From: Legionella nagasakiensis
GTDB taxonomy: Bacteria; Pseudomonadota; Gammaproteobacteria; Legionellales; Legionellaceae
Direction of reading: 5' to 3'
Length of the DNA stretch: 64,000 nt
Assembly (NCBI RefSeq): GCF_900639915.1
Contig: NZ_CAAAID010000009.1
Span: 1 to 64,000 of the forward strand
Shown: in pieces, positions 36,851 to 44,989 of the stretch
How the letters are laid out: each line of letters starts with the position of its first letter
How positions within the stretch are numbered: position 1 is the stretch's first letter
Program-made: the position numbers and the translations under genes
The notes under the pieces: generated by a model
Database searches by the model: none
What the model was told of the DNA's origin: nothing
What the model saw: only the letters and a program-made list of their open reading frames with translations

Positions 36851-37926
36851 CTTTAATTGAACAATATAATTCGGCACTGGCGTGCGGTGCGATTACCGAC
36901 GATCCTGTTCAGCGTCAGATGCTTGAGCACTTTCAGCGACTCGTTGATGAATTGCATGCTGCAAAGCGCTCTTGGTTTCGTTATGGAAAAAAAAAAACAT
37001 GGCAAGGGATTTATCTTTATGGGCCTGTAGGGGGTGGAAAAACCTATTTAATGGATTTATTTTATCAGGGTGTTGGGATTCAGCAGAAGTCCCGTTTTCA
37101 TTTTCATCATTTTATGCAACAAGTTGATGCGCAATTACGGCGTTTGCAGGGACATCAAGATCCATTACGAAACATTGCGGCCAATCTTGCTAAATCTACT
37201 CGCTTGTTGTGCCTAGATGAATTTTTTGTGCATGATATTGCCGATGCAATGATTTTAGCTGAATTATTGCAGGCACTTTTTAATCATGGCGTGATCTTAG
37301 TTGCCACTTCAAATACGGAGCCAGATAATCTTTATTTGAATGGTTTGCAGCGAGTTCGTTTCTTACCTGCTATTGAACTCATCAAAAGCCATTGCCAGGT
37401 GTTGGCTCTGCCAGAGAATAGAGACTACCGTCTAGGGCGTGCTCTTTTGCCAGAAACTTATCTTTTTCCATTAAATGACTTAACCAACCAGAAATTACAC
37501 CGGCAATTCGATGCCACATCCACCAAGATTGTTTCTGAAGGAAAACTAACCATACAAAATCGATTCATTCCTTTTGTAAAATGTAGTGAACATGCGGTCT
37601 GGTTTGTCTTTAATGTCATTTGTAATTCACCACGAAGTCAACTGGATTACCTGGAGATAGCCGAACGTTTTGACGTAGTGTTTATCAGTGAAATTCCAAA
37701 GCTGGCCCGTGACGACACTGTGAGAGCCATTTTACTCATACATTTTATCGATGTGATGTATGATAAGGGGGTGCGTGTTATCTTTTCGGCAGCAGTGCCA
37801 GCCGAACAGTTATACACAGAGGGTGCTGTGCGTCACGATTTTCAACGTACTTTAAGTCGGTTAGAAGAAATGCAGTCTTCGGATTATCTTAGTCGTCATG
37901 CTCGCCGGGAAGTCGCAACATTTTAG
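36847..37926 (+). CDS. zapE: Cell division protein ZapE (AFG1-like ATPase)
   Basis: 359 residues. AAA-type ATPase with Walker A in GPVGGGKTYLMDLF (about residue 58), FHHFMQQV after it, Walker B LLCLDEFFVHDIADA, sensor-like VATSNTEPDNLYLNGLQR and the late ISEIPKLARDD. ZapE destabilises the Z-ring in enterobacteria under stress. It is translationally coupled to the upstream hydrolase. Confidence 0.93.
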   Translation: MTLIEQYNSALACGAITDDPVQRQMLEHFQRLVDELHAAKRSWFRYGKKKTWQGIYLYGPVGGGKTYLMDLFYQGVGIQQKSRFHFHHFMQQVDAQLRRLQGHQDPLRNIAANLAKSTRLLCLDEFFVHDIADAMILAELLQALFNHGVILVATSNTEPDNLYLNGLQRVRFLPAIELIKSHCQVLALPENRDYRLGRALLPETYLFPLNDLTNQKLHRQFDATSTKIVSEGKLTIQNRFIPFVKCSEHAVWFVFNVICNSPRSQLDYLEIAERFDVVFISEIPKLARDDTVRAILLIHFIDVMYDKGVRVIFSAAVPAEQLYTEGAVRHDFQRTLSRLEEMQSSDYLSRHARREVATF

Positions 37927-38005
37927 ATTTAAAAACAATCACATTGTATTTGTTTTTATTTTTATGATAATATTTTAACTTAATCGTTTGGACTAAGATA
38001 AACAG

Positions 38006-38347
38006 ATGACGGTAAGGTGTTCGCGTAAAATGGCGCTTTATAAGTGGCTCATCTTTTCCTTGATCGTATGTCAATGTATGATGACATTTATGCCATGGAT
38101 GCAAAAATCATTAAGTAACCTAGAAAAATCTGAGCGTGCTTATACTTCAATGGTGTTTACGCAATGCAAGTCCAATTTAAACGTTACTTTAAAAAACTGC
38201 CAAACGATGAATGCATTGCCCTGTTTTATTCCTTCTCCAAATGGTGAGGATTTCTATCCCAATCGTTTGGCAATCGTCGTTCTTTTATCTCTTGGAATTC
38301 TTCCTCTGGCACCCTTAAAAAATATATTTAAACCTCCAAGGCCATGA
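38006..38347 (+). CDS. Small membrane protein of unknown function
   Basis: 113 residues if ATG 38006 is used; ATG 38030 (MALYKWLIF) is an alternative. Two hydrophobic segments, near the N-terminus and around 90-108, enclose a polar region with several Cys (QCKSNL, NCQTM, PCFIP), which could lie in the periplasm and form disulfides. No family recognised. It may share a transcript with the next exported protein. Confidence 0.55.
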   Translation: MTVRCSRKMALYKWLIFSLIVCQCMMTFMPWMQKSLSNLEKSERAYTSMVFTQCKSNLNVTLKNCQTMNALPCFIPSPNGEDFYPNRLAIVVLLSLGILPLAPLKNIFKPPRP

Positions 38348-38432
38348 ATGGTTGCCTATTGAATTAAAAGGCGGATCTTCTCTTGGCAGAAAACAGAAGA
38401 ACGAATTCATAAAAAAATCGTTGAGGTTTAAA

Positions 38433-38918
38433 ATGTTATATTTATTAAGAGTGTTTTTAATCAGCACGTTCTGGGTGCTGACAAGTTTATCTTTTGTTGA
38501 ACGTGTAAATAGTGCGACTATTACGAGTCATAATTATTTTCAGTTTCAAATTCAGCAATACCATACCCAGCGCCAAAACGGACAAACATTGAATGTCTAT
38601 GTTCGTTATGCGTTGAAGGATGGATTAGAGTTTTCGCAATATCCAGATTATATTCCCATACGGGCAGCAGTGCTTGATTATCTTGAGCCTACGGCAGAGC
38701 TTCCTGCTGATGTTTATTGGGAAGTGATTGCTGAGCGGATCGGAAATACGTTGTATGATAATTTCCCCGTCAAAGGGGTGAGTATTCAGTTGCTCGTATT
38801 CCCTAATGAACAGGCGCAACCGTATGAGCCCGGATTTCATGGCCCCATTTATACAAAAGGAAAGATCGAACCTTTAAATGTGGATCCACCAGTCTTAGGG
38901 GATAGGGTTAATGGATGA
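38433..38918 (+). CDS. Exported protein of unknown function, faint T-fold/FolB resemblance
   Basis: 161 residues from ATG 38433, which has GAGG upstream; the longer reading from 38352 adds a basic leader. A signal peptide of about 27 residues ends near RVNSAT. The mature part has IPIRAAVLDYLEP, VYWEVIAERIGNTLYDNFPV and KGVSIQLLVFP. This pattern of helix, aligned Glu and FPV strand is reminiscent of dihydroneopterin-aldolase-like folds, but the export signal does not fit such an enzyme. Function unassigned. A strong terminator follows. Confidence 0.65.
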   Translation: MLYLLRVFLISTFWVLTSLSFVERVNSATITSHNYFQFQIQQYHTQRQNGQTLNVYVRYALKDGLEFSQYPDYIPIRAAVLDYLEPTAELPADVYWEVIAERIGNTLYDNFPVKGVSIQLLVFPNEQAQPYEPGFHGPIYTKGKIEPLNVDPPVLGDRVNG

Positions 38919-38937
38919 CTTATTCAAGATAAGTTTT

Positions 38938-38969
38938 ATACGTGTTCAGGTTGCTGAACACGTATTTTT
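38938..38969 (+). terminator. Rho-independent terminator
   Basis: A perfect 11-base stem (ATACGTGTTCA and TGAACACGTAT) with a 6-base loop is followed by TTTT. It ends the unit containing the exported protein and insulates feoABC. Confidence 0.85.
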
Positions 38970-39010
38970 GCATGGATGGTATTTCAGGTTATTTGTACAA
39001 ATTTTCTTTA

Positions 39011-39030
39011 AATGAAAATGATTCTCGATA
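39011..39030 (+). promoter_or_regulatory. Candidate Fur box in front of feoABC
   Basis: The stretch AATGAAAATGATTCTCGATA resembles the Fur consensus built from NAT(A/T)AT-type repeats with an ATGATTCTC core. It lies directly upstream of a -10-like TATACT at 39041, so it would cover the -35 region and block transcription when iron is plentiful. Placement before feoA supports the call. Confidence 0.7.
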
Positions 39031-39040
39031 GCGTTTGTGT

Positions 39041-39046
39041 TATACT
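39041..39046 (+). promoter_or_regulatory. -10 element of the feo promoter
   Basis: TATACT lies 31 bases before the favoured feoA ATG at 39077 and next to the candidate Fur box. A recognisable -35 hexamer is not obvious. Confidence 0.45.
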
Positions 39047-39076
39047 GCTTCTTTTTCTTCTATTATGTTCACAAGC

Positions 39077-39307
39077 ATGATAAAAATCTCCGAACTGGTT
39101 CAAGGCGATCAAATACGTCTGGTGGATTTTGGCCAAACGGATGCCCTCTATCGTCGTCGCCTCTTATCGTTAGGGATAACGCGTGGTGTTGTGCTCAAAA
39201 TAATAAGAATTGCTCCTTTAGGTTGCCCTTTGCAAGTTGAAGTGCGTGGCACATCACTAACCTTACGCAAAGAAGAAGCCTGCCATTTAATTTGGGAGCG
39301 TTTATGA
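39077..39307 (+). CDS. feoA: Ferrous iron transport protein A
   Basis: 76 residues from ATG 39077 (MIKISELVQGDQIRLV); ATG 39065 is possible. Small SH3-like protein that assists FeoB. Motifs: RRRLLSLGITRGVVLKI, APLGCPLQVEVRGTSLTLR and EACHLI. It overlaps feoB by 4 bases. Confidence 0.93.
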   Translation: MIKISELVQGDQIRLVDFGQTDALYRRRLLSLGITRGVVLKIIRIAPLGCPLQVEVRGTSLTLRKEEACHLIWERL

Positions 39308-41541
39308 CTCATGTGATGTTGATTGGTAATCCTAATTGTGGAAAAACAACTTTATTTAATGCCTTAACCGGAAATAATCAACGCATTGGCAATTGGCCGG
39401 GGGTTACGGTTGAGAAAAAAACGGGGCAGTTTGACGTTGATTCGGAGAAAGTGCTTGTAACCGATTTGCCAGGAATTTATTCACTCGTGTCTTCCGTAAC
39501 TGGTTCAAGTCAGGATGAACAAATTACCGCTCGAAACGTTGCTGCGGCTGACATGGACATCATCATTAATGTCATTGATGCGTGTCATCTAGAAAGACAC
39601 TTATATTTAACCAGTCAATTATTAGAGTTAGGCAAACCCATCATCATTGCACTTAATATGATGGATATCGCATATCAACGCGGGATTACCATTGATTCCA
39701 AGGCGTTGTCGCAGCGACTTGGCTGTCCTGTGATTGAATTACAAGCGCATCGTCAATTAGGGGTTGAGGCGTTAAAGCATGCCATATCGGCAACACCAAA
39801 TCCGGTACGCCCTTTGGCGTTATCACTGCCCTCCGCTGTTTCTAAGGCGCTGGCAGCGTTTGAAAAAATATTATTATCTCAAGGCAATCAGCCAGCGATG
39901 GCTTATTACTTAGCCCGCCGTTTTTTGGAGGGCGATACCTTATTGCTTGCATCTCATTCTTTTGCCGCAGACTCAATAAACGATATAGACGTGCTGCTGG
40001 CCGATGCTCGTTATCAGACGGTTCATCACATTGTTTCGCAGGTGCAGCGCAAAAAATCCGATGCCAGTGAACATTTAACGGATAAGATTGATAGGATCGT
40101 CTTACATCGTGTTTGGGCGCTGCCCATTTTTTTTGCTGTGATGTATTTAATGTTTTTATTTGCCATTAATGTAGGCGGTGCATTTCAAGATTTTTTTGAT
40201 ATCACCACTGATACCTTGTTTGTGCAGGGGACAACATGGCTGTTGCAACAGCTTCATGCATCTGCCTGGGTGATTGCTTTGTTGGCAAACGGAGTTGGCA
40301 AAGGAATCAATACGACATTGACCTTCATCCCTGTCATCGCCGCCATGTTCTTCTTTCTTTCACTGTTGGAGTTATCTGGGTATATGGCAAGGGCTGCCTT
40401 TGTGGTTGATAAGATCATGCGGATTTTGGGATTGCCTGGTAAGTCATTTGTGCCCATGATCGTTGGGTTTGGATGTAACGTTCCAGCCATTATGGCAGCC
40501 CGTACGCTGGATTCGGAACGTGATCGTTTGTTGACAATCTTAATGAGTCCTTTTATGTCCTGTAGTGCCCGTTTGGCCATCTATGCCATTTTTGTGGCTG
40601 CTTTTTTTCCAAGCGGTGGTCAAAATGTTGTGTTTTCCCTTTACCTGATAGGGATTCTCATGGCGGTATTGACGGGATTTCTCTTACGTAAAACCATGCT
40701 TCATGGAAAGACGTCCCCGTTGATTCTTGAGTTACCTGCCTATCACAAACCTTCTTTGCGTCGCATGTTTAAAGAAACTTCACTGCGTTTGCGTCATTTT
40801 GTTGTCCGTGCAGGCAAAATGATTATACCGGTTTGCGTGATTCTTGGCGGCTTAAATGCGTTAACGATGCATGGTGGGATAAGCAGTGCCGAGGCAAGCA
40901 ACGAATCTGTTTTGTCATGGCTTGGACAATACTTAACACCGATATTTTCTCCCATGGGGCTTCATCAAGAGAATTGGCCGGCGACGGTTGGATTGCTGAC
41001 TGGCATGCTCGCCAAGGAAGTTGTGGTGGGGTCGTTAAATACACTTTACGGACAAATGACAGCGATTGCTCATGCTACCGGCAGTGATTTTGACTTCTGG
41101 GGGTCTATACAAACCGCTCTTTGGTCTGTTCCACACAATCTTGCACAACTTGGCGAGGCATTATTAAATCCCATTGTTGCCAGTGCCCCCGATGGAGAAT
41201 TATCGCAATCCGTTTATGGCATGATGTATCAGCAATTTGATGGTAAAGCCGGTGCTTATGCCTACTTGCTCTTTATTCTTCTATATATTCCCTGTGTGTC
41301 TACCATGGCGGTTATTCGTCAGGAAGCAAATCGTAAGTGGATGTGGTTTTCCATCACCTGGTCTTTTCTTATTGCTTATGCCAGTGCTGTGTTGTTTTAT
41401 CAAGTTGCAACGTTTATGCAACATCCTCAGCAAACCATGATTGCTCTTGGATGCATAATATGTTTAATCTTTTTTGTTGTCTTTATGATGCGCCTAAGTG
41501 TGGTTTATAGGGGAGTTAACCATGTTACTGCAAATTCGTGA
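39304..41541 (+). CDS. feoB: Ferrous iron transporter FeoB
   Basis: 745 residues. The N-terminal G-domain has GNPNCGKTTLFNALTG (G1), NWPGVTVEKK (G2), DLPGIYS (G3) and NMMD (G4). It is followed by a helical regulatory region and a polytopic membrane domain with two Gate motifs: VGFGCNVPAIMAARTL (first Cys-containing gate) and the later YIPCVSTMAV. It imports Fe2+ across the inner membrane. Start at 39304 overlaps the feoA stop. Confidence 0.96.
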   Translation: MTHVMLIGNPNCGKTTLFNALTGNNQRIGNWPGVTVEKKTGQFDVDSEKVLVTDLPGIYSLVSSVTGSSQDEQITARNVAAADMDIIINVIDACHLERHLYLTSQLLELGKPIIIALNMMDIAYQRGITIDSKALSQRLGCPVIELQAHRQLGVEALKHAISATPNPVRPLALSLPSAVSKALAAFEKILLSQGNQPAMAYYLARRFLEGDTLLLASHSFAADSINDIDVLLADARYQTVHHIVSQVQRKKSDASEHLTDKIDRIVLHRVWALPIFFAVMYLMFLFAINVGGAFQDFFDITTDTLFVQGTTWLLQQLHASAWVIALLANGVGKGINTTLTFIPVIAAMFFFLSLLELSGYMARAAFVVDKIMRILGLPGKSFVPMIVGFGCNVPAIMAARTLDSERDRLLTILMSPFMSCSARLAIYAIFVAAFFPSGGQNVVFSLYLIGILMAVLTGFLLRKTMLHGKTSPLILELPAYHKPSLRRMFKETSLRLRHFVVRAGKMIIPVCVILGGLNALTMHGGISSAEASNESVLSWLGQYLTPIFSPMGLHQENWPATVGLLTGMLAKEVVVGSLNTLYGQMTAIAHATGSDFDFWGSIQTALWSVPHNLAQLGEALLNPIVASAPDGELSQSVYGMMYQQFDGKAGAYAYLLFILLYIPCVSTMAVIRQEANRKWMWFSITWSFLIAYASAVLFYQVATFMQHPQQTMIALGCIICLIFFVVFMMRLSVVYRGVNHVTANS

Positions 41542-41737
41542 GTTTATTACTCGGGAAAAAGTAGTCAGCATACAACAGTTGGCTCGGGCATTTCACCTTG
41601 ATGAGCAGGCTTTGCAGCCCATGCTAACGATATGGGTTAATAAGGGGGTCATTCGGCCATGCCAAGGAAAAGCTGGCTGTCAGAGCAGTTGTTTTCGTTG
41701 TAATAGCAACGCCCCTATATTTTATCAGCTTGTATAA
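41522..41737 (+). CDS. feoC: FeoC-like winged-helix protein
   Basis: 71 residues from ATG 41522, with GGAG upstream, overlapping the end of feoB by 20 bases. A winged-helix body (LLQIREFITREKVVSIQQLA, then a turn and VNKGVIRPC) ends in a Cys cluster, CQGKAGCQSSCFRC, the expected Fe-S or iron-sensing ligands of FeoC. It completes feoABC. Confidence 0.85.
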   Translation: MLLQIREFITREKVVSIQQLARAFHLDEQALQPMLTIWVNKGVIRPCQGKAGCQSSCFRCNSNAPIFYQLV

Positions 41738-41742
41738 ATACA

Positions 41743-43263
41743 TCATTCTAGAATTTCTTGAGAAATTAATTTAGGTTTGCTTTGAGCATGACTGTTTTTC
41801 AGCAGGCGTTCTTTAGGAAGCTGACGCCATTCTAACGGTCGAATTTCTCCCATGCGAACACTATAGGCATATGGTTCGCTTATAGCAAGCAATATCTTAT
41901 GCATACTTTGTATGACTGTTTCATTTAAAGAAGTTTCCGTATCGGTTACCAGAATGAGTTTATCTCCTCTTGAATCACGGCAAAAGAACCAGTGAGTTTC
42001 CATTTCCAAATTCACTTGTTGGAGCATGCAGCGTAGTTCTTGTTCTGAGATGGTACATACATCCAAGCGAATTTGTGCTGATTTATAGCAGAATTCAAGA
42101 CGAGGGGCGCGATTATAAAAGCCCGTGCATTTAACAATATCTTTCAATTGATAACGAACAAACCCCATGGCTGTTGTTAAAAATATCTCATATTGTTTGC
42201 CTTGTTTTAATTCCCAACTTTGTAACAAGTGTTCTTTTTTGATGTCTTTGCCTTCTTCAATAAATTCCACAATATGAGCACCAGGATGCAAGATTCCACC
42301 GCGATGTTCTGTCTCGATTGGAACCGTCATCCAGCCTTCCGTCGCAGAATAGGCCCCATCAACGAGGGTAATGTGATTACCCATTTGCTCTACCAATCGG
42401 TACGCAAATGGTTGACAAGGTCCTGCTATCCAGCATCCTGAAAGGGTTAGCGTAGGCCAAAGTGTCTGATAAGAAAGAGAATTGTAATTAAGATGGCGCA
42501 AGTATTCTTGACGTTTTTTGCTGATTTTTAATGAGGGCAAATGAGCAGGTAACGATTTTTGCCCTAGCAAATAAGGAAGGTAAAATGCAAGGTTTTCAGA
42601 ACAGCGCGTATAAAAGGCTTCGATAGCCATGGGGGTTATCGCAAATAAAGCACTTAAATCATGAGCCAATGCATACAATGGTGCCCATTGATGAAAGGTG
42701 ACAGAATCGGCAAATACTTCTGATGGCAAAGCATAAAATGATTTTATTAAGGGTGGCAGACGATGATAATTGAAGTGACTGATGAATCCCATAGGCACCC
42801 CGGCTGGTGAAACTTCCTCTGTACTATAAGCGGCTAGATACAAGATTTTATGGTTTAAAAAATCAGGAAATCGCTTGATGAGACTATGAAAGAAAGGTGT
42901 CATGGTGCGCTGAAACTGTCTTTGAAAAGACGTTGTGATGGGAAAATATTTTCGTTTGCCACTGGTGGCTGATGTTTCTGCCCAATAAATGATCTCTTCA
43001 TTATTGAATGGCTGTTTTGTTGAATGCAGGGCGGCAATGAGCGATGATTCATAGTCGTTATAGGTTGTTATAGCAAACGAATCTAATGATTGCGTCTTAT
43101 TAAAATGAGACGATTGTCGCCAAAAAGAGGTTTGCTGAATCAAGGGCAATATTTCTTTATTCCACAATCGATTTTTGGCGTGTTCTGGATGACAGGTGTC
43201 GTTGATAAAGGCATGATATTTTTTCCAAGTTGCAGCTGCAACGATGATTCTTTTCCAATTCAT
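41743..43263 (-). CDS. GH3-family acyl-acid amido synthetase
   Basis: 506 residues of the GH3 adenylate-forming superfamily, best known from plant hormone conjugation. ATP/phosphate-binding motif ETSATSGKRKYFP near residue 94, the AMP-binding YSATEGW near 295, and RYQLKDIVKCTGFY near 370 are all present. Such enzymes activate a carboxylic acid as acyl-AMP and transfer it to an amine, usually an amino acid. It is last of a three-gene unit behind the acyl-CoA dehydrogenase-like gene and starts 6 bases after it. In this cluster it could cap an acyl product with an amine; this is inference. Confidence 0.85.
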   Translation of the reverse strand: MNWKRIIVAAATWKKYHAFINDTCHPEHAKNRLWNKEILPLIQQTSFWRQSSHFNKTQSLDSFAITTYNDYESSLIAALHSTKQPFNNEEIIYWAETSATSGKRKYFPITTSFQRQFQRTMTPFFHSLIKRFPDFLNHKILYLAAYSTEEVSPAGVPMGFISHFNYHRLPPLIKSFYALPSEVFADSVTFHQWAPLYALAHDLSALFAITPMAIEAFYTRCSENLAFYLPYLLGQKSLPAHLPSLKISKKRQEYLRHLNYNSLSYQTLWPTLTLSGCWIAGPCQPFAYRLVEQMGNHITLVDGAYSATEGWMTVPIETEHRGGILHPGAHIVEFIEEGKDIKKEHLLQSWELKQGKQYEIFLTTAMGFVRYQLKDIVKCTGFYNRAPRLEFCYKSAQIRLDVCTISEQELRCMLQQVNLEMETHWFFCRDSRGDKLILVTDTETSLNETVIQSMHKILLAISEPYAYSVRMGEIRPLEWRQLPKERLLKNSHAQSKPKLISQEILE

Positions 43264-43268
43264 GGCAA

Positions 43269-44963
43269 TTAACCTGTAATATGGATTGGTAACATGGAAA
43301 ACATTTTTTTCTCATCATAGAACTGGTTCAGTATAGAGGCTACTGAATATTGAAGATCAGGCTCTATTCTCACAGAGTTTTTATTAATTCTATTTAAGAT
43401 AAGTTGGATTGCCAGGGTTAACCAATCGTCATTCTGCAATTCTTCCGATAAATGTTTCTGATTATAAAACCAAACAAGCAACGTGCAGCTGGCAGCAAAA
43501 ATCCAGCAGTATTGTTCAGCAAGCCGAAATGCTTCCAGTCCACGATTATCAAGCAAGGCATGTTCGTGCAAGTATAAAATTCGTTGGTCGAATTGCATGA
43601 TCTCATCATAAATTAAAGAAATTAAGGAATTAATTTTAGCTGATTTGAGAGTTAGAATGCCTGCAATCACCTCATCAACCGTGTGATTAAAGCAATTTAA
43701 CCCTTTGCCGGTAAATGCGGGAATGGCTTTAGTAAAATTAAAAATTTGATTTAACCGCTGCTGATTCGTTTGTTTCGTTTGTGCACGCAGTTTTGCTTGC
43801 GGCACTAAGTGTCCAGCAATAATAAATAAATTTACCTGACTGCTGCCATCAAATAACCCTACAATTTGATTATCCCGCCTTATTTTTTGAAATATTGCCC
43901 ACTCAGTGGTGCGCAAATAGGCACGGGCGCCGATGACCAGAGCGCATTGCTCAACGATTTCTTCTGCTATTTTAGGGATGATAAATTTTACAATGGAGGA
44001 CCAAAGAGTCATGCTTTCAGGTATTATCGTACAGGCACGGATCATGGCTGAACCAGTGCTGTCTGCGATGAGCAAGTAACACAGACATTCCGCCAGACGT
44101 TGACTAACGGCTGGTATCGCATAGATGGATTGACCATACAATTGCCGTTGCAAACTATAAGATATTGCCAGTCGTAAAGCCGTATCCGCAGCGCCTAACG
44201 AAAGATTGGTGCATAAAGTTCGTGACACCTGTAATGTTTTATACGTAATATCTAAGCCTTGATTCTTTGCTCCAATAAGAGATGTTTCTGGCAGCCAAAC
44301 TTCATCGAGGGAAAATCCACTGATGTCCAATCCTCTAACACCGTGAGTGGGTAGTTTTGCAAGGAATGTCATTTTGGATTGAACCGCTTCTTTTTCCAAG
44401 AAAAATAGGGAAAAACCCAAAAGTCCTCCTGAAGGATGTGTTCGACAAAGAATGGTGGCAGTTTTTCCCAGAGTTGCATAATTAACACACCATTTTTTAC
44501 CGGAGAGAAGCCAGCCTTCAGCCTGTGGTGTGGCAATCATTTCATTAGCGGTTAAATCAGTGCCGTGCTCTTCTTCAGTCAAGGCGAGGGAACCTATATG
44601 ACCATTCCGTATGTAGTTGGCTAGTGTTCGTTGTTGTTTTTCGTTACCTGCTATCCAAATGGGCAAAGCGGCTAAAAAGGTTAAACCTAAAGCAATGGCC
44701 GTTGTCAAGTCACGGCGTGCTAAGGCTTTCGTCAGCTGATATAAAGAAGAGAGGGATTGCAGTTTGCCGCCTAGTTCTTGCGGAATAAGATAATCCATAT
44801 ATCCCCATTGTTGAACGAAAACAATTTGCTGGGCAGGTAAAGATTCACGTTCATCCAATCGTAAGCTTTCTTGGTAATTTAAGGGCGTTGTATTTTGGCG
44901 AGGGTCGCCAAGATAATGTTCAAAGGAATGAATGAGTGGTATGAGATCATGGAGTACAGGCAT
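43269..44963 (-). CDS. Acyl-CoA dehydrogenase-like flavoprotein
   Basis: 564 residues, longer than usual (about 380) because of a C-terminal helical extension of about 170 residues. N-terminal and middle domains show LIPQELGGKLQSLSSL, LALTEEEHGTDLTAN (flavin contact) and GWLLSGKKWCVNYA. In the C-terminal domain VSRTLCTNLSLGAADTAL and YGQSIYAIPAVSQRLAE are ACAD-like. Where the usual catalytic Glu is expected the sequence is GLFDGSSQVNL, with Asp. It may desaturate an acyl-CoA or acyl-ACP. It follows the carboxyltransferase by 26 bases. Confidence 0.85.
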   Translation of the reverse strand: MPVLHDLIPLIHSFEHYLGDPRQNTTPLNYQESLRLDERESLPAQQIVFVQQWGYMDYLIPQELGGKLQSLSSLYQLTKALARRDLTTAIALGLTFLAALPIWIAGNEKQQRTLANYIRNGHIGSLALTEEEHGTDLTANEMIATPQAEGWLLSGKKWCVNYATLGKTATILCRTHPSGGLLGFSLFFLEKEAVQSKMTFLAKLPTHGVRGLDISGFSLDEVWLPETSLIGAKNQGLDITYKTLQVSRTLCTNLSLGAADTALRLAISYSLQRQLYGQSIYAIPAVSQRLAECLCYLLIADSTGSAMIRACTIIPESMTLWSSIVKFIIPKIAEEIVEQCALVIGARAYLRTTEWAIFQKIRRDNQIVGLFDGSSQVNLFIIAGHLVPQAKLRAQTKQTNQQRLNQIFNFTKAIPAFTGKGLNCFNHTVDEVIAGILTLKSAKINSLISLIYDEIMQFDQRILYLHEHALLDNRGLEAFRLAEQYCWIFAASCTLLVWFYNQKHLSEELQNDDWLTLAIQLILNRINKNSVRIEPDLQYSVASILNQFYDEKKMFSMLPIHITG

Positions 44964-44989
44964 GCGTTTCTTCCTATCTAGCCGATTGA

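Noticed and set aside
40254-40580. 108-codon open frame antisense to feoB
   Set aside because: It lies wholly inside a well-conserved membrane domain of feoB; codon bias of that gene explains it.
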